A stretch of 40,157 nucleotides of DNA from JABRWC01 sp039961675. GTDB lineage: Bacteria > Planctomycetota > Phycisphaerae > UBA1845 > Fen-1342. The notes below the pieces were generated by a model that saw nothing but the letters and a program-made list of their open reading frames with translations, was not told the DNA's origin and ran no database searches. Positions 23,120 through 31,946 of this stretch are shown one piece after another. The stretch covers positions 1 through 40,157 of the forward strand of contig JABRWC010000053.1 in assembly GCA_039961675.1 (NCBI GenBank), in the 5' to 3' direction. Position 1 is the stretch's first letter, and each line of letters begins with the position of its first letter. The position numbers and the translations under genes are program-made.

Positions 23120-24532
23120 ATGCGTATCGGCCATCACCTCCGCGCCGTGGCGATTGCACTCACGCTGGCAATCCCCGCATTCGCACAGGCTCCAGCGGAA
23201 CGCGGCTGGCCGCAGTGGCGCGGCCCCACGGGCAACGGCGTGGCGCCGAACGCCAAACCGCCCACGGAGTGGGACGCGACACGGAACATCCGCTGGAAAG
23301 CCCAAGTGCCCGGCGCCGGCCATGCGACGCCGGTCATCTGGGGCGAGCGCATTTACCTGCTCACCGCGGCGCCCGTTGCAGAGGGCGGAACCGCAGCCCA
23401 GCCGCCGGCGAAGGGCGGGCCGCGAGCGTCCGACGCCCACGCCGGCCCGACGCCGCAGGAAGCGCCGCCGTCCGGCGAGCGCCGCGACCGTCGGCCGACC
23501 GGACCGCCGCGGAGCGAGACGCCGGACGAGGCGCTGGCGTTTACCGTCCTGTCGCTGAATCGCGCGGACGGGCGGACGCTGTGGCAGCGGACCGTTGCGC
23601 AAGAGCGTCCGCACGAGGGCGCTCATCCGACCGCGACGTTCGCGTCGGCGTCGCCGGTGACGGATGGCGAGCGCGTTTACGCGTTCTTCGGCTCGCGCGG
23701 CGTGTACTGCCTCAATCTCGAGGGGAATATCGTCTGGAGCCGGCGGTTCGGGATGATGCGCACGCGGAACAGCTTCGGCGAGGGCGCGTCGCCGGCGCTG
23801 TACGGCGATACGCTGGTGATCACCTGGGACCACGAGGGCGACGACTTCATCGTTGCGCTCGACAAGCGGACCGGGCAGGAGCGTTGGCGCCAGTCGCGCG
23901 ACGAGCCGACCACGTGGTCCTCGCCGCGGATCATCGAGGTCGGCGGCAAGCCGCAGGTCATCACGGCGGGCACGAACCAATGCGTCGCCTACGATCTTTC
24001 GACCGGGGAGCCGGTCTGGCGAACCGGCGGGCTGACTGCGAACGTCATCCCGTCTCCGGTGTACCAGGACGGGCTGGTCATCCTGATGAGCGGCTTTCGC
24101 GGCGCGGCGATCAAGGCCATCCGGCTGGACCGCGCGCGGGGAGAATTGGGCGCCGGGCACGAAGCGATCGCCTGGACCGCCGACGAGAAAACGCCATACG
24201 TTCCCTCACCGCTGCTGGCGAACGGCCTGTTGTACTACTTCGACAACAATCGGCCGATCCTCTCGTGCCGTGACGCGAAGTCCGGCGAGCTGCGCTTCGG
24301 CCCGGAGCGAGTGGACGGACTGGAGAACGTCTACGCCTCGCCGCTGGCGGCGAACGGCCATGTGTACCTCGTCGGCCGCAGCGGGCAGACCACCGTGATT
24401 CGCGAGGGTCCGTCTTACGAGGTCGTCGCGGTGAACCGGCTGGACGATGAGTTCAGCGCGTCGCCGGCCGCGGTGGACGGAGAGCTTTATCTCCGCGGAC
24501 GCCAGACGCTGTATTGCATCGCTGCACAGTAG
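23120..24532 (+). CDS. exported PQQ-binding-like beta-propeller protein
   Basis: A 470-aa protein with a clear signal peptide (LRAVAIALTLAIPAFAQ). WPQWRGPTGNG near residue 30 is a hallmark of planctomycete PQQ-like propellers. Blades repeat the pattern of A-x-D-x-x-T/S-G-x-x-x-W: LSLNRADGRTLWQR, ALDKRTGQERWRQ, AYDLSTGEPVWRT, CRDAKSGELRFG. An Ala/Pro/Arg-rich, probably disordered insert lies at about 82-137 within the first blades. No dehydrogenase motif or haem site was seen, so it is likely a structural or binding propeller rather than a quinoprotein enzyme. Its stop is followed by a strong hairpin (24633-24676). Confidence 0.9.
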   Translation: MRIGHHLRAVAIALTLAIPAFAQAPAERGWPQWRGPTGNGVAPNAKPPTEWDATRNIRWKAQVPGAGHATPVIWGERIYLLTAAPVAEGGTAAQPPAKGGPRASDAHAGPTPQEAPPSGERRDRRPTGPPRSETPDEALAFTVLSLNRADGRTLWQRTVAQERPHEGAHPTATFASASPVTDGERVYAFFGSRGVYCLNLEGNIVWSRRFGMMRTRNSFGEGASPALYGDTLVITWDHEGDDFIVALDKRTGQERWRQSRDEPTTWSSPRIIEVGGKPQVITAGTNQCVAYDLSTGEPVWRTGGLTANVIPSPVYQDGLVILMSGFRGAAIKAIRLDRARGELGAGHEAIAWTADEKTPYVPSPLLANGLLYYFDNNRPILSCRDAKSGELRFGPERVDGLENVYASPLAANGHVYLVGRSGQTTVIREGPSYEVVAVNRLDDEFSASPAAVDGELYLRGRQTLYCIAAQ

Positions 24533-24632
24533 GACCGGCCCGGTAACCACAACTCCAGGAGCGCCGGCGCCCCGTGCTCGGCAAGACGCCGACGCCCCCC
24601 TGAAACACGCGGTCGGAACGCAGCGCGCGACA

Positions 24633-24676
24633 GGACCGGAGCGCGCGGCTGGCACCAGCTCGCGCCGCTCCGGTCC
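24633..24676. terminator. strong hairpin between convergent genes
   Basis: GGACCGGAGCG (24633-24643) pairs perfectly with CGCTCCGGTCC (24666-24676), 11 bp. The 22-base interior can pair further (GCTGG 24648-24652 with CCAGC 24655-24659; CGCG with CGCG). It lies between the stop of the propeller gene (24532) and the stop of the minus-strand gene (24689), so it is well placed to end transcription from both sides. It lacks T-runs. Confidence 0.6.
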
Positions 24677-24688
24677 GCGCCGCGGCCC

Positions 24689-26275
24689 TTACGGGCACAC
24701 AATCCCGAAGTTCGTCAGCAGGTCGGAGAGGTCGGCCAAATCCACATCGCCGTCACCATCCACGTCGCCTTCGCACGGTTCCGGCGCGCCGATGTCCAGC
24801 GACACCAGGTACTCGGTCTGGTGCGGCAGCCCGGTGCAGTTGACGTTCGCCGCGTCCGTCGCCACCAGCCGCAGCGTGTAGCAGCACGCCGGCAGCGCCG
24901 AGACGTTCCACGCCTTGAGCACGCCGTCTACGACGCTCGCGTTGCCGGTCGCAAGTTGCACCCATCCCGCGGCGGGGCCGCCCGTGTAGTACAGCGTCCA
25001 GTTCTGGAGGTTCGCGTCGCTGGCCGTGCCGCGAACCGTGATGACACCGTCGGCGGCCGTGCAGGAAGTCGGTTGTGAAATGACAGCCACCGGCGCCGTG
25101 TTGTCGATCGTCACCGGAACGATCGGCGACGAAACCGTGTTGCCGCAGTCATCGGTCGCCGTGAGCCGCACTTCGTACGCGCCGTCCGGCGTGCCGACGA
25201 GCGTGTTCCACGATCCGAGCGGGTCGTTCCGTATCCACGGCGGGTAGATGGAGTCGAACGGCGCGAACGCGCCCGCGACCGGCCGATGCTCGAGCGTGAA
25301 CGAACCGCCGCAGTGGTCCTCCGCCGTGCCGTCGGCGCAGACGGTTCCTGCCAGGATCGCCCCGGCCGCTGGAGCGCGCAGCTCGAAATTGTCGAAGCTC
25401 TTGTCGAGCCAGACGACGGTTTCGTCCTCGTCCGTCAGACCGCATTCGTTCGTGACCGTCAGGCGCAGCGTGTAGTAGCCGGTGGCGGCGGACGTGGTCC
25501 ACGTGGCCAAGGTTCCGTTGATGACCTCCGTGCTGGTGCTGCGGATCAGCGTCCAGGACGAAGCACCGGGGGCTTTCCTTTCGAGGCGGTAGTTGGTGAT
25601 CCCGCCGTCGGGGTCGTACGCGGACCCGATGACGTCCGAGCCGTTGCAGACGCACCCGAGCGGATCGGGGCTGGTGATGTCCGCCACGGGATAGGTGTTG
25701 TCGATGTCGAACGAGAGATCGTCGATCAACTCGTAGCGGTCGCCGCAGCCGTACGCGAGGTTGCCTTCGATCTCGATCCGGCGGAAGAGCTGGTTGTTGG
25801 GCCGCGTGACGCGCACGAAGACCAGCACGCGCTCATTGGGCAGCGTGCCGTTGACGTACGGCGTGAACGTGCCGCGATACGCGTAGGCGTTGTTGACGTA
25901 CTCGTAGTAGCGCACCGCGACCCGATCGGATTCGGAGCAGCCCGTCCGCACGCCAAGCGTGAACGTCACTTCGGTCTGGTCGCGGTCGAAGTCGATTCGA
26001 ATGAACTCGTGGCTGAAGTCGACAGACCCGGACGCGCTTAGACACTGCGGCTCGGAGGTCGTGCTTCCGTTGGGGTTGTAGATGACCGGGTCGACGGCCG
26101 GGTCGCCCTCGGGGTTCCATCCGCTGAACGTGACGCCCGGATACTGGCTCGTGACGACCGTACCGACGGACAGTTCGTCGAACGTGATCGTCGTACATCC
26201 GGCCCAGGCGGTTCGGGCTCCTGCCAGGAAGAGGCATGCCAGCGTACAGGTTGCGCGGAGTTGAGTCAGTGACAT
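24689..26275 (-). CDS. exported Ig-like repeat protein with dockerin-like tail
   Basis: A 528-aa protein. ATG at 26273-26275 is chosen for GGGAG seven bases upstream and for a signal peptide (ATCTLACLFLAGARTAWA). Residues about 25-180 form a beta domain rich in aromatic and charged residues (CTTITFDELSVGTVVTSQYPG), possibly a lectin-like or jelly-roll fold. Then come three or four repeats of Ig-like type with shared wording (GYYTLRLTVTNECG, GAYEVRLTATDDCG, CCYTLRLVATDAAN). The C-terminus is one dockerin-like repeat, EGDVDGDGDVDLADLSDLLT, ending NFGIVCP. Probably a surface or matrix protein. Transcribed divergently from the sigma factor gene. Confidence 0.82.
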   Translation of the reverse strand: MSLTQLRATCTLACLFLAGARTAWAGCTTITFDELSVGTVVTSQYPGVTFSGWNPEGDPAVDPVIYNPNGSTTSEPQCLSASGSVDFSHEFIRIDFDRDQTEVTFTLGVRTGCSESDRVAVRYYEYVNNAYAYRGTFTPYVNGTLPNERVLVFVRVTRPNNQLFRRIEIEGNLAYGCGDRYELIDDLSFDIDNTYPVADITSPDPLGCVCNGSDVIGSAYDPDGGITNYRLERKAPGASSWTLIRSTSTEVINGTLATWTTSAATGYYTLRLTVTNECGLTDEDETVVWLDKSFDNFELRAPAAGAILAGTVCADGTAEDHCGGSFTLEHRPVAGAFAPFDSIYPPWIRNDPLGSWNTLVGTPDGAYEVRLTATDDCGNTVSSPIVPVTIDNTAPVAVISQPTSCTAADGVITVRGTASDANLQNWTLYYTGGPAAGWVQLATGNASVVDGVLKAWNVSALPACCYTLRLVATDAANVNCTGLPHQTEYLVSLDIGAPEPCEGDVDGDGDVDLADLSDLLTNFGIVCP

Positions 26276-26417
26276 GTTACGTCTCCCATTTGCGGCTTGA
26301 AGACGCGCCGGCCGCGGCTGCGTCGGTTCGCCGTTGGAAGTACGCGCGCCCTGCGCCGAATGGGACACGCCAGGCGAGCTTTGCGAGTCCCGCGGGGGCA
26401 CGAGTACGGCTTTTTGA

Positions 26418-26446
26418 TTGCGGCCGTGCGCCAACTTGCGTATTCT
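26418..26446 (+). promoter_or_regulatory. weak promoter candidate upstream of the sigma factor
   Basis: TTGCGG (26418-26423) and TATTCT (26441-26446) are spaced by 17 bases and lie about 77 bases upstream of the ATG at 26523. Both hexamers deviate from consensus (3 or 4 of 6), so this is a weak candidate. The 247-bp gap is shared with the divergent Ig/dockerin gene. Confidence 0.3.
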
Positions 26447-26522
26447 CAAGCAGTTGGAAGCGTCCGGCTTGCCGGAGCAGCACGTCCGCCGCATGCAAGC
26501 CGGCGCGAGTCCGGCGTCGGGC

Positions 26523-27116
26523 ATGAATCCCTCGCAGACGCGCCCATCGTTGCTCATCCGCGTGCGCGACCCCGCTGACGTCGACGCATGGAACCAGTTC
26601 GCTTCGCAGTACGGCGAGCTGATCGTGCGTTATGCCCAGGCCCGCGGCCTCCAGTACTGCGACGCAGAGGATGTCCGCCAGCTCCTGCTCACCAAGCTCG
26701 CGACCACGCTGCGGTCGTTCGAATACCAGCCGGGGCGGGGGCGCTTTCGTGACTACCTGGGCGCAGCGGTGCGAAACGCGGTGAATTCCTGGCGGCGGTG
26801 TCCAGGTCGGCCCGCGGCGGCGGTAGATCTTTCAGAAGTCGCCGAGCCGCCGGATCCCGCGTCCAGCGAGCCGGACCCGCTCTGGGAGCAGGAGTGGATG
26901 GCACACCACTATCGGCGCGCGCTGGAGTCGCTGCGGCAGACGTGCGAGCCGCAGAGTATCGCCGTCTTCACGCGGCTGCTCGCGGGTCAGTCCGTGGAAG
27001 AAGCGGCGCAAGCCGAGTCGATGTCGGCGGACGCCGTCCGCAAAGTCCGGCAGCGCGTCCGCGCGCGCATGGCGGAGCTCGTGGCGCAGCAGATTCGCGA
27101 GGAGGACCAGGCGTGA
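26523..27116 (+). CDS. ECF-type RNA polymerase sigma factor
   Basis: A 197-aa sigma-70 family protein. The ATG at 26523 gives a start (MNPSQTRPSLLIRVRDPADV) typical of planctomycete ECF factors. Region 2 spans about 15-95, with the core DAWNQFASQYGELI and GRFRDYLGAAVRNAVNSWR. Region 4 spans about 125-185, with the HTH SVEEAAQAESMSADAVRKVR. There is no anti-sigma gene; instead its stop overlaps the kinase start (GTGA), so kinase and sigma factor are translationally coupled, an arrangement known in Planctomycetes. Likely activated by phosphorylation or kinase signalling, by inference. Confidence 0.9.
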   Translation: MNPSQTRPSLLIRVRDPADVDAWNQFASQYGELIVRYAQARGLQYCDAEDVRQLLLTKLATTLRSFEYQPGRGRFRDYLGAAVRNAVNSWRRCPGRPAAAVDLSEVAEPPDPASSEPDPLWEQEWMAHHYRRALESLRQTCEPQSIAVFTRLLAGQSVEEAAQAESMSADAVRKVRQRVRARMAELVAQQIREEDQA

Positions 27117-29362
27117 GCTCGATCCCGCCCGGTTCGTCGCGGCGGCCCCCGCTGCCGCCCGACGCTGAGGACGGCGGCCTGGACGACGCGGCGTGGGTGG
27201 AGAAGGTGCGGCAGGCGGTGGCGACGCCGCAGCTCGGGCGGCTCGGACCGTACGAGCTTCTGGCACGGTCCGGTCACGGCGGGCAGGGGGTCGTATACCG
27301 GGCGCGCGATTCGCGCAGCGGGCGGGTGGTCGCGCTCAAGCGCATGAACGCCGGCGTGTTCGCGACCGATTCGCAGCGCCTGCGCTTCGAGCGTGAGCTG
27401 GAAGCCCTGCTGGGGCTGCGGCACCCGAACATCGTTGGCGTCATTCGCAGCGAGCCGCTCGAAGGCCTGCCGGTGCTCGTCATGGAGTGGGTCGAGGGCG
27501 TTCCGGTGGATCGTTGGGCGAGCGGCGCGGACGACGCCGGCGGGCCGCGTCCGCTGCGCGAATTCCTGCACACGTTCGTTGCGATCTGCGACGCCGTGCA
27601 CCACGCGCACCAGCGTGGCGTGATTCACCGCGACCTCAAGCCGAACAACGTCCTGGTCGATGCGCGTGGCCAGCCGCACGTGCTCGACTTCGGCCTGGCG
27701 AAGCTGTGCGACGGCGGAGCGCTCGCGGGCGGGCTGACGCATTCCAGCGCCTTCGTGGGCACGCCGGCGTACGCCGCGCCCGAACAGGTGCGCGGCGAGA
27801 ACGACGCGGTCGACGTGCGCACCGACGTCTACGCGCTGGGGGCGATCCTGTACCAATGCCTCACCGGGCGGCCGCCGTTCGCGCTCGACGAAGCCCTTGC
27901 GGACCTGTTCGACGCGATCCAGAACCGCGTGCCGCAGCCACCGTCGCGGCTGGGCGTGCGCGTAGCCGGCGAGCTGGACGCGATCGCGATGAAGGCCCTG
28001 GCCAAGGAGGCGGCGCGGCGCTATGCGTCGGTGGACGCGCTGGCGGCCGATGTCCGCCGCTACCTCGCCGGCGAGCCGATCGAGGCCCGCCGCGGCATGC
28101 GGCTTTATGCGCTGCGCAAAACGCTCTGGCGCTATCGGCTGCCCGTTGGCATGGCGGTCGCGGCGATCGTGCTGCTGGGCGCGTCGGCCGTGAAGCTGGC
28201 GCTGATGTACTCGCGCCAGGCGCAGGTGCTGGCGCAAGTGCAGGCGGCCCACGACGCGGAGACCGCCGCGCGGCAGACTTCGCAGCGTGTGCAGACCGTG
28301 CTTGAGCAACTGCTGCTCGCGCTGGGCGACATCGGCCGTGGCGCCGATCCGGGCGTGCGGCGGTTGCTGCTCTCGCAGGCGGTCGTCGCCGCGGAGCGCC
28401 GGCTGCGTGACGATCCGGCGGCGCTGGCGGCGGCGCACGTCGCGATCGGCCGCACGTATCAGCAGCTCGCGATGTACGACGAGGCGGAGCACTACCTCCG
28501 CGCGGCGCTGCGGATGCGCGAAGAGCTGTACGGGCGTGAGCACGTGGACGTCGCCGAGAGCTTCCAGCGGCTGGGCGAGCTGCTCGCCGACCGCAGCCAC
28601 GTCCGGGCGGCGGAGCCGCTGTTCAGCGAGGCGCTCGCGCTGCGCCGCGCGCTGCTGCCCGCCGGCGACGTGCGGATCGCGGACAGCGTGGAGTCCCTGG
28701 CGTACGTGCTGCAAGCCCGCGGCGCGTTCGCGGAGGCGGAGGCCCTGTATCGACAGACGCTGGAGCTGCGCCGCGCGGCGCTCGGGCCGGCGCACGTCGA
28801 TCTTGCGCGTCCGATGACCGGCATCGGTTACACGCTGCTCAGCCGCGGGGAACCCGCGTCGGCGGCGGACTGGTTCCGGGCTGCGTTGGAACTGCTGGAG
28901 GCCGCGCCGGACCCGGAGCCGTTGAACGTCGCGGGGCGGCGGATCGACCTCGCCAAGGCCCTCATGGGCCAGGGCGATCTTGCCGCGGCCGAGCCGCTGC
29001 TGCGAAGCGCGCTGCACGCGTACCGGGAACGGCTCGGCGACGAGCACGACAACGTCGCCTGGGCGGCGCACCGCCTGGGTGTGCTGCTGCATCGCAAGGG
29101 CGATGACGCCGAAGCCGAGCCGCTGCTGCGCGAGGCGCTGGCAACCTACGGGCGCGTGCTCGGGCCATGCGACATGTACGTGGCGTTCGTGGGCGAGAGC
29201 CTGGCGGAGCTGCTCGTCGGCGCGGGTCGGATGGACGAGGCGCGCGAGGTGCTGGCACTGGCCGAAGCGGCGCTGGAGACGCTGCCGGCAGGCAACGCCG
29301 AAATCGAGCGCGTGCGGTCCAGCGTGCGGCAACTCCAGTCGGACGCCGCGTCGAGGCCGTGA
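27113..29362 (+). CDS. transmembrane Ser/Thr protein kinase with C-terminal TPR domain
   Basis: A 749-aa Hanks-type kinase. The start is GTG at 27113, overlapping the sigma factor stop by 4 bases, with GAGGAG upstream. G-rich loop SGHGGQGVVY (53-62), Lys76 in VVALKR, catalytic HRDLKPNN (172-179), DFG (192-194) and the APE-type segment GTPAYAAPEQ are all intact, so it should be active. One transmembrane helix is at about 344-366 (LPVGMAVAAIVLLGASAVKLAL). The remainder is at least eight TPR units (for example AIGRTYQQLAMYDEAEHYL, SFQRLGELLADRSH), outside the membrane on the face opposite the kinase. It probably senses a periplasmic cue and signals to the coupled ECF sigma factor. Confidence 0.95.
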   Translation: MSSIPPGSSRRPPLPPDAEDGGLDDAAWVEKVRQAVATPQLGRLGPYELLARSGHGGQGVVYRARDSRSGRVVALKRMNAGVFATDSQRLRFERELEALLGLRHPNIVGVIRSEPLEGLPVLVMEWVEGVPVDRWASGADDAGGPRPLREFLHTFVAICDAVHHAHQRGVIHRDLKPNNVLVDARGQPHVLDFGLAKLCDGGALAGGLTHSSAFVGTPAYAAPEQVRGENDAVDVRTDVYALGAILYQCLTGRPPFALDEALADLFDAIQNRVPQPPSRLGVRVAGELDAIAMKALAKEAARRYASVDALAADVRRYLAGEPIEARRGMRLYALRKTLWRYRLPVGMAVAAIVLLGASAVKLALMYSRQAQVLAQVQAAHDAETAARQTSQRVQTVLEQLLLALGDIGRGADPGVRRLLLSQAVVAAERRLRDDPAALAAAHVAIGRTYQQLAMYDEAEHYLRAALRMREELYGREHVDVAESFQRLGELLADRSHVRAAEPLFSEALALRRALLPAGDVRIADSVESLAYVLQARGAFAEAEALYRQTLELRRAALGPAHVDLARPMTGIGYTLLSRGEPASAADWFRAALELLEAAPDPEPLNVAGRRIDLAKALMGQGDLAAAEPLLRSALHAYRERLGDEHDNVAWAAHRLGVLLHRKGDDAEAEPLLREALATYGRVLGPCDMYVAFVGESLAELLVGAGRMDEAREVLALAEAALETLPAGNAEIERVRSSVRQLQSDAASRP

Positions 29363-29422
29363 CTGAGCGCGTCCGGCGGACCGGGCGAGTTCGTCCCGGA
29401 CCTCTGCGCTGGGCCACGCCTA

Positions 29423-29521
29423 GCCGTCCGTTGAGGAAATTGTCCGCCCATTGGGGGCCGGCCTCCGGGCCGGTCTTGGAGGCCAATTGGTGTGCGCTCC
29501 CGCACTCATGCAACGGACCGC
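29423..29521 (-). mobile_element. MITE-like 99-bp element, copy 2 (inverted relative to copy 1)
   Basis: GCCGTCCGTTG (29423-29433) pairs with CAACGGACCGC (29511-29521) as a terminal inverted repeat, 10 of 11. The interior matches the reverse complement of 5916-6016 closely, including GGCCTCCAAGACCGG. TA flanks both ends (29421-29422 and 29522-29523), and here the full context reads CTA ... TAG, a CTAG-like target. As in copy 1, the right TA sits inside a TAG stop, here that of the ABC permease gene. Non-coding. Confidence 0.7.
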
Positions 29522-30771
29522 TAGCGGTAGCGCACCCAGCGCAGCATCTCCGCCGGCGTCGGCGCCTTGCCGTACATCAGCACGCCCACGCGGAACACGC
29601 GGCCCGCAACCCAGATCGCGGCCCCGACCGACGCCCACAGGAGCACCAGCGTGGCGATGATCTCCAGCAGCGGCGTCTTCGGGTCGGCGCAGATGCGCAG
29701 GATCATGATGAACGGCGTGATGGGCGGGATGTAGCTGAGCACGATGCTGAAGGTGGAGTTGGGGTTCATCGCGATCTGCCACCACAGCATCATGGGGACG
29801 ATCGTGATGAGCGTGACGGGGAACGCCAGGCTCTGCGCGTCCTTGATCGTGTTGCAGGCCGAGCCGATGGCCGCCAGGATCGCCGACATGAGCAGGAAGC
29901 CCGGCACGAAGTACAGCGCCAGGTATTGCAGTTGGTACACCTGCACCAGGTAGCCCATGCCGCGCGACTGGGCCGCGTAGTACCCCGTGCCGGCCCAGAT
30001 CACCATCAGCAGCGCCCCGATCGAGACCATGCCCAGGATCTTGCCCGCCATGAGCTGCGTGGGGCTGACCGCCGAGAGCAGCACCTCAATCACGCGCGAG
30101 CTCTTCTCCTCGATCAGTCCGGTCAGCAGTCCCTGGCTGATGTTCAGCGTGCCCATGAACAGCAGGAACATGAATGCGAAGGGCGTCATGAAGCGCACGA
30201 GCTCGTTGCCGGTCGCGTCGCGGCCCGTGCGCACGTCCACCACGCGGAACGGCACGTCCGCCTGGAGCTGCTCCACGCGCGAACGCTCGATCGGCGGGTC
30301 GGCGCTGGCGAAACGCAGCGACACGATCGCGGATTCGACCAGGCGCTGAATGCGGCGTTGTGTTTCGATCTGCGAATCCTGCGCGCCCAGCTCGCACGCG
30401 GCCTCGCCGCGCGACGCCTCAGCCGGCACGCGGACATAGGCGTAAATCTCCCCCCGGTGGACGCGCTCCCGCAGGTGGTCGGCGGCGGCGGCGTCCGGCG
30501 GGATCAGCTCGATTTCCATTCGGCGCATCGGATGCTCAGAGTTGTACGTGCCGAATTCGCTGTGCAGGAACGGTTCGAGGCGGCCGGTCTCGTCGATGAC
30601 CGCCACGGTCCGCATGGGCTGCGGCTCGTTCTCCGCCACCTCCGCGATGCGCTCGGTCATGAGCATGATGAGCACGATGAGCATGGGCATGAACACCGTG
30701 CTGATGATGAAAGTCTTGGTCTTGATGGTCTCGACGAACTCGCGGACCGCGACCGTGACGATCTTACGCAT
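29521..30771 (-). CDS. ABC-2 family transporter permease (NatB-like)
   Basis: A 416-aa permease of an Na+/ABC-2-type exporter. One N-terminal helix (FIISTVFMPMLIVLIMLM) leads to a soluble extracytoplasmic domain of about 140 residues (about 55-195). Then come five or six helices including MTPFAFMFLLFMGTLNISQG and a conserved EEKSSRVIEVLLSAVSP loop, the family hallmark. It overlaps the upstream ATPase gene by 8 bp, so it is translationally coupled. The natural stop is a TAG whose TA belongs to the flank of the MITE-like element. Confidence 0.9.
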   Translation of the reverse strand: MRKIVTVAVREFVETIKTKTFIISTVFMPMLIVLIMLMTERIAEVAENEPQPMRTVAVIDETGRLEPFLHSEFGTYNSEHPMRRMEIELIPPDAAAADHLRERVHRGEIYAYVRVPAEASRGEAACELGAQDSQIETQRRIQRLVESAIVSLRFASADPPIERSRVEQLQADVPFRVVDVRTGRDATGNELVRFMTPFAFMFLLFMGTLNISQGLLTGLIEEKSSRVIEVLLSAVSPTQLMAGKILGMVSIGALLMVIWAGTGYYAAQSRGMGYLVQVYQLQYLALYFVPGFLLMSAILAAIGSACNTIKDAQSLAFPVTLITIVPMMLWWQIAMNPNSTFSIVLSYIPPITPFIMILRICADPKTPLLEIIATLVLLWASVGAAIWVAGRVFRVGVLMYGKAPTPAEMLRWVRYR

Positions 30772-31729
30772 GGGCGGCCTCCGGGCGCTCCGCGCGAGCG
30801 ACTGGCGCGGGGGGCGGCCGGGCGCCGTCGGCCTCGACCAGCTTGACGAAAATCTCGTGCAGATCGGGGCGGTGCACTTCGAAACGCGCGATCCTCCCCG
30901 ACTCGAGCGCCCGCCGCAGAATCTCGTTTGGGTCGAAGCCTTCGCTCAGTTCGAGGCGCGCCTGGCCGGCGGACACGTGCGCACCGACGACGCCCGGCGC
31001 CTTCGCCAGCTCCCGGAAGTCTCCCTCGCCCTCGATCGTCAGCATGCGCATCGCGAACTGCGAGCGAATCTCGGTGGGCGACCCCTCGATGAGCTTGCGG
31101 CCGCGGTTGATCAGCACCAGCCGGTCGCACAGGCGCTGCGCCGTCTCCATCTGGTGGGTGGAGAAGATGACCGTCGCGCCGCGCGCCCGCAACTCGGCCA
31201 TCAGCTCCAGCAGCGTCTCGGTGTTGAGCGGGTCCAGCCCCGTGAACGGCTCGTCCAGGATGACGAGCTCGGGCTGGTGCAGCACCGCGCCGACGAACTG
31301 GAGCTTCTGCTGCATGCCCTTCGAAAGCGCCTCGACCTTCTTGCGCCGCCACTCGGCCAGGCCGACGCGCTCCAGCGCCGCACCGATGCGCGTATTCAGG
31401 TCCTTGCCCGAGAGCCCCTTGAGACGACCAAAATAGCGCAGCGTCCCGTCGACCGTCATTTTGCGGTACAGCCCGCGCTCCTCGGGCAGGTAGCCGATGC
31501 GGTCCTTGACGTCCGTGGCGCGCGGCTGACCAAGTATCCGGACCTCGCCCTCGTCCGGGTACAGGATGCTCATGATGATGCGGATCGTCGTGGTCTTGCC
31601 GGCCCCGTTCGGCCCGAGAAACCCCAGAATCTCGCCCGCCGGAGCGCGCAGGCTCAGCCGGTTCACGGCCGTGTGCGACCCGTATCGCTTGGTCACGTTC
31701 TGAAGCACGAGCGCGTCGGTGACGGACAT
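30764..31729 (-). CDS. ABC transporter ATP-binding protein (NatA-like)
   Basis: A 321-aa ATPase partnering the adjacent ABC-2 permease. Walker A GPNGAGKT is at 39-46, a Q-loop region lies in GYLPEERGLYRKM, the signature is LSKGMQ (135-140) and Walker B is LVILDEP (155-161), with a His switch in FSTHQM. The C-terminal 90 residues form the usual extra domain of DrrA/NatA-type ATPases. Pro/Ala-rich tail. Probably exports small cations, drugs or lipids; the substrate cannot be called from sequence alone. Confidence 0.93.
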   Translation of the reverse strand: MSVTDALVLQNVTKRYGSHTAVNRLSLRAPAGEILGFLGPNGAGKTTTIRIIMSILYPDEGEVRILGQPRATDVKDRIGYLPEERGLYRKMTVDGTLRYFGRLKGLSGKDLNTRIGAALERVGLAEWRRKKVEALSKGMQQKLQFVGAVLHQPELVILDEPFTGLDPLNTETLLELMAELRARGATVIFSTHQMETAQRLCDRLVLINRGRKLIEGSPTEIRSQFAMRMLTIEGEGDFRELAKAPGVVGAHVSAGQARLELSEGFDPNEILRRALESGRIARFEVHRPDLHEIFVKLVEADGARPPPAPVARAERPEAAHA

Positions 31730-31946
31730 AACCCGATCCCCGGTTCCCCTAATCTCGTGCGCCCTTCCGGCCGCTGCCGTCTCAGGCTCGCCCCATGCCT
31801 TTTACCCGGCTTGGCCGCGCATTGAAACCGCACAAGCGCGAATCGGCTCTCCTGGTGACGCCGCACGCCCCGCCAACTGCTCGTGAATCCGGCTGGCCGC
31901 CAAGGTATCATCGTGTGCGGGCTTGACCGTAGCGGGAGATTGCGCC

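Noticed and set aside
21249..24160. Two long minus-strand frames opposite the FG-GAP and propeller genes.
   Set aside because: Both are shadows; the plus-strand proteins have signal peptides, repeats and conserved domains.
26987..29332. A long minus-strand frame opposite the kinase gene.
   Set aside because: Antisense shadow of the kinase; composition is that of a mirrored high-GC gene.
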